A stretch of DNA of 6,200 nucleotides, from the NCBI GenBank assembly GCA_900320815.1, contig ONTY01000213.1, positions 1-6,200 of the forward strand, given 5' to 3'. Under the pieces are notes generated by a model. That model did no database searches. It was not told the DNA's origin and saw only the letters and a program-made list of their open reading frames with translations. Position 1 is the first letter of the stretch; each line of letters opens with the position of its first letter. Shown in pieces: positions 5,472 to 6,200 of this stretch. Position numbers and translations under genes: made by a program. The stretch comes from an uncultured Pseudomonadota bacterium (GTDB lineage Bacteria > Pseudomonadota > Gammaproteobacteria > Burkholderiales > Burkholderiaceae_C).

Positions 5472-6200
5472 ATGCCGCCCACTTCTGCCCGCCCCCGCCA
5501 CATCTTCCTGGCCGTCACTGGCATTTCACCGCAAATCGTCACGGAAACGCTGTATGCGCTGGCCATGCCCGCTGATGGCAGCGCACCGTTTATTCCGCAC
5601 GAGGTGCATATCATCACCACTCTCAAAGGGCGCGCGCTAGCCATTGAGCACTTGTTGCGGCGCGGGCAGTTTGCGGCGCTGTTGCGTGATTATCCAGTGC
5701 TGGGGCAGCCAGAGTTTGGCGAAGACAATATCCACGTCATCAAAACACCGGAAGGCACAGAATTGGACGATATTTGCAGTCCCGAGGAAAATACCTGGGC
5801 TGCTGACAGCATTACCGCCCTGCTGTGCCGCCTGACACGCACAGAAAACTCCCGCCTGCATGTTTCCATTTCTGGCGGGCGCAAAACGATGGGATTTTAC
5901 GTGGGGTATGCGTTTTCCCTGTTCGCGCGGCGGCACGATGCGCTCTCGCACGTGCTTGTTTCTCCGGCGCCATTTGAAAGCAGCCGAGATTTTTTCTTTC
6001 CGCCTGCCAAGCCGCGCACCATCACCTTCCACAGCGGCGAGAGCATCAGCACCGCCGACGCGCGCATTACCCTGGCGCATATTCCAGTCGTGCGCCTGCG
6101 CGAGGGGCAGCCAGAGCGTCTGCTCGCTGGCGATGCCAGCTATAGCGCCACCGTCGCCGCCATTCAGCAAAGTTTTGAGGAGCCACATTTATTCATTGAC
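5472..6200 (+). CDS. CARF-domain protein, NE0113/Csm6-like family (3' end outside window)
   Basis: An open frame runs from the ATG at 5472 to the right edge, giving 243 residues. It shows the NE0113 (TIGR02584-like) CARF pattern: IFLAVTGISPQIVTETLYAL (11-30), VHIITTLKGRALA (45-57), a middle region with CSPEENTWAADSIT, then HVSISGGRKTMGFYVGYA (130-147) and LSHVLVS followed by FESSRDFFFPP. The GGRKTM loop and the TG-S-P-Q loop are where the cyclic nucleotide is expected in CARF dimers. Members are annotated as Csm6-like or as ring nucleases, so it could act as sensor-effector, as signal-degrading enzyme or both; the C-terminal part that would decide is missing. The start lies 11 bases after the previous stop, with no good ribosome binding site, so translation is probably coupled. 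An in-frame TTG at 5457 overlapping that stop is an alternative start. The motifs begin at residue 10, which fits ATG 5472. Confidence 0.87.
   Translation, partial: MPPTSARPRHIFLAVTGISPQIVTETLYALAMPADGSAPFIPHEVHIITTLKGRALAIEHLLRRGQFAALLRDYPVLGQPEFGEDNIHVIKTPEGTELDDICSPEENTWAADSITALLCRLTRTENSRLHVSISGGRKTMGFYVGYAFSLFARRHDALSHVLVSPAPFESSRDFFFPPAKPRTITFHSGESISTADARITLAHIPVVRLREGQPERLLAGDASYSATVAAIQQSFEEPHLFID

Noticed and set aside
1..6200. CRISPR array or tRNA/rRNA gene.
   Set aside because: No regularly spaced direct repeats and no tRNA- or rRNA-like sequence were seen on either strand, despite the CRISPR accessory genes.

Overview
The window looks like a GC-rich proteobacterial chromosome, most likely a betaproteobacterium of the Burkholderiales; this rests on the style of the HemN remnant and on codon use, not on a marker gene. 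Two blocks of different origin meet at about position 2540.

Left block (1-2540), all genes on the minus strand. From right to left these are: a truncated 3' remnant of hemN (oxygen-independent coproporphyrinogen III oxidase); a 53-residue small gene that starts just after the hemN stop; a hairpin-plus-U-run terminator; a gene for a membrane-anchored, charged protein that carries an apparent one-base frameshift; a spacer of about 300 bases with a perfect 21-bp inverted repeat; and a noticeably AT-richer gene for a polytopic membrane protein (GT-C glycosyltransferase-like) that runs off the left edge.

Right block (about 2540-6200), all genes on the plus strand and tightly packed. This is an accessory cassette of a type III CRISPR-Cas system built around cyclic oligoadenylate (cOA) signalling: an adenosine-deaminase-like enzyme of the Cad1 type, Csx16, a CARF-HEPN protein of the Csx1/Csx2 group with a DxTHG motif, and the start of a CARF protein of the NE0113/Csm6-like family. 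In this family of systems Cas10 makes cOA when target RNA is bound, CARF proteins sense it, HEPN domains cut RNA, the deaminase attacks adenine nucleotides and ring nucleases switch the signal off. Cas10, the effector complex genes and a CRISPR array are not in the window; they may lie beyond 6200.

The most interesting point is the join between the blocks. The deaminase gene has no CARF sensor in front of it: the place where one would be coded is occupied by hemN on the opposite strand. One rearrangement seems to have removed the 5' two thirds of hemN and the sensor half of a CARF-ADA gene, leaving a deaminase with intact metal and catalytic residues but no visible sensor, ribosome binding site or promoter. 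A 13-bp imperfect inverted repeat brackets the join.
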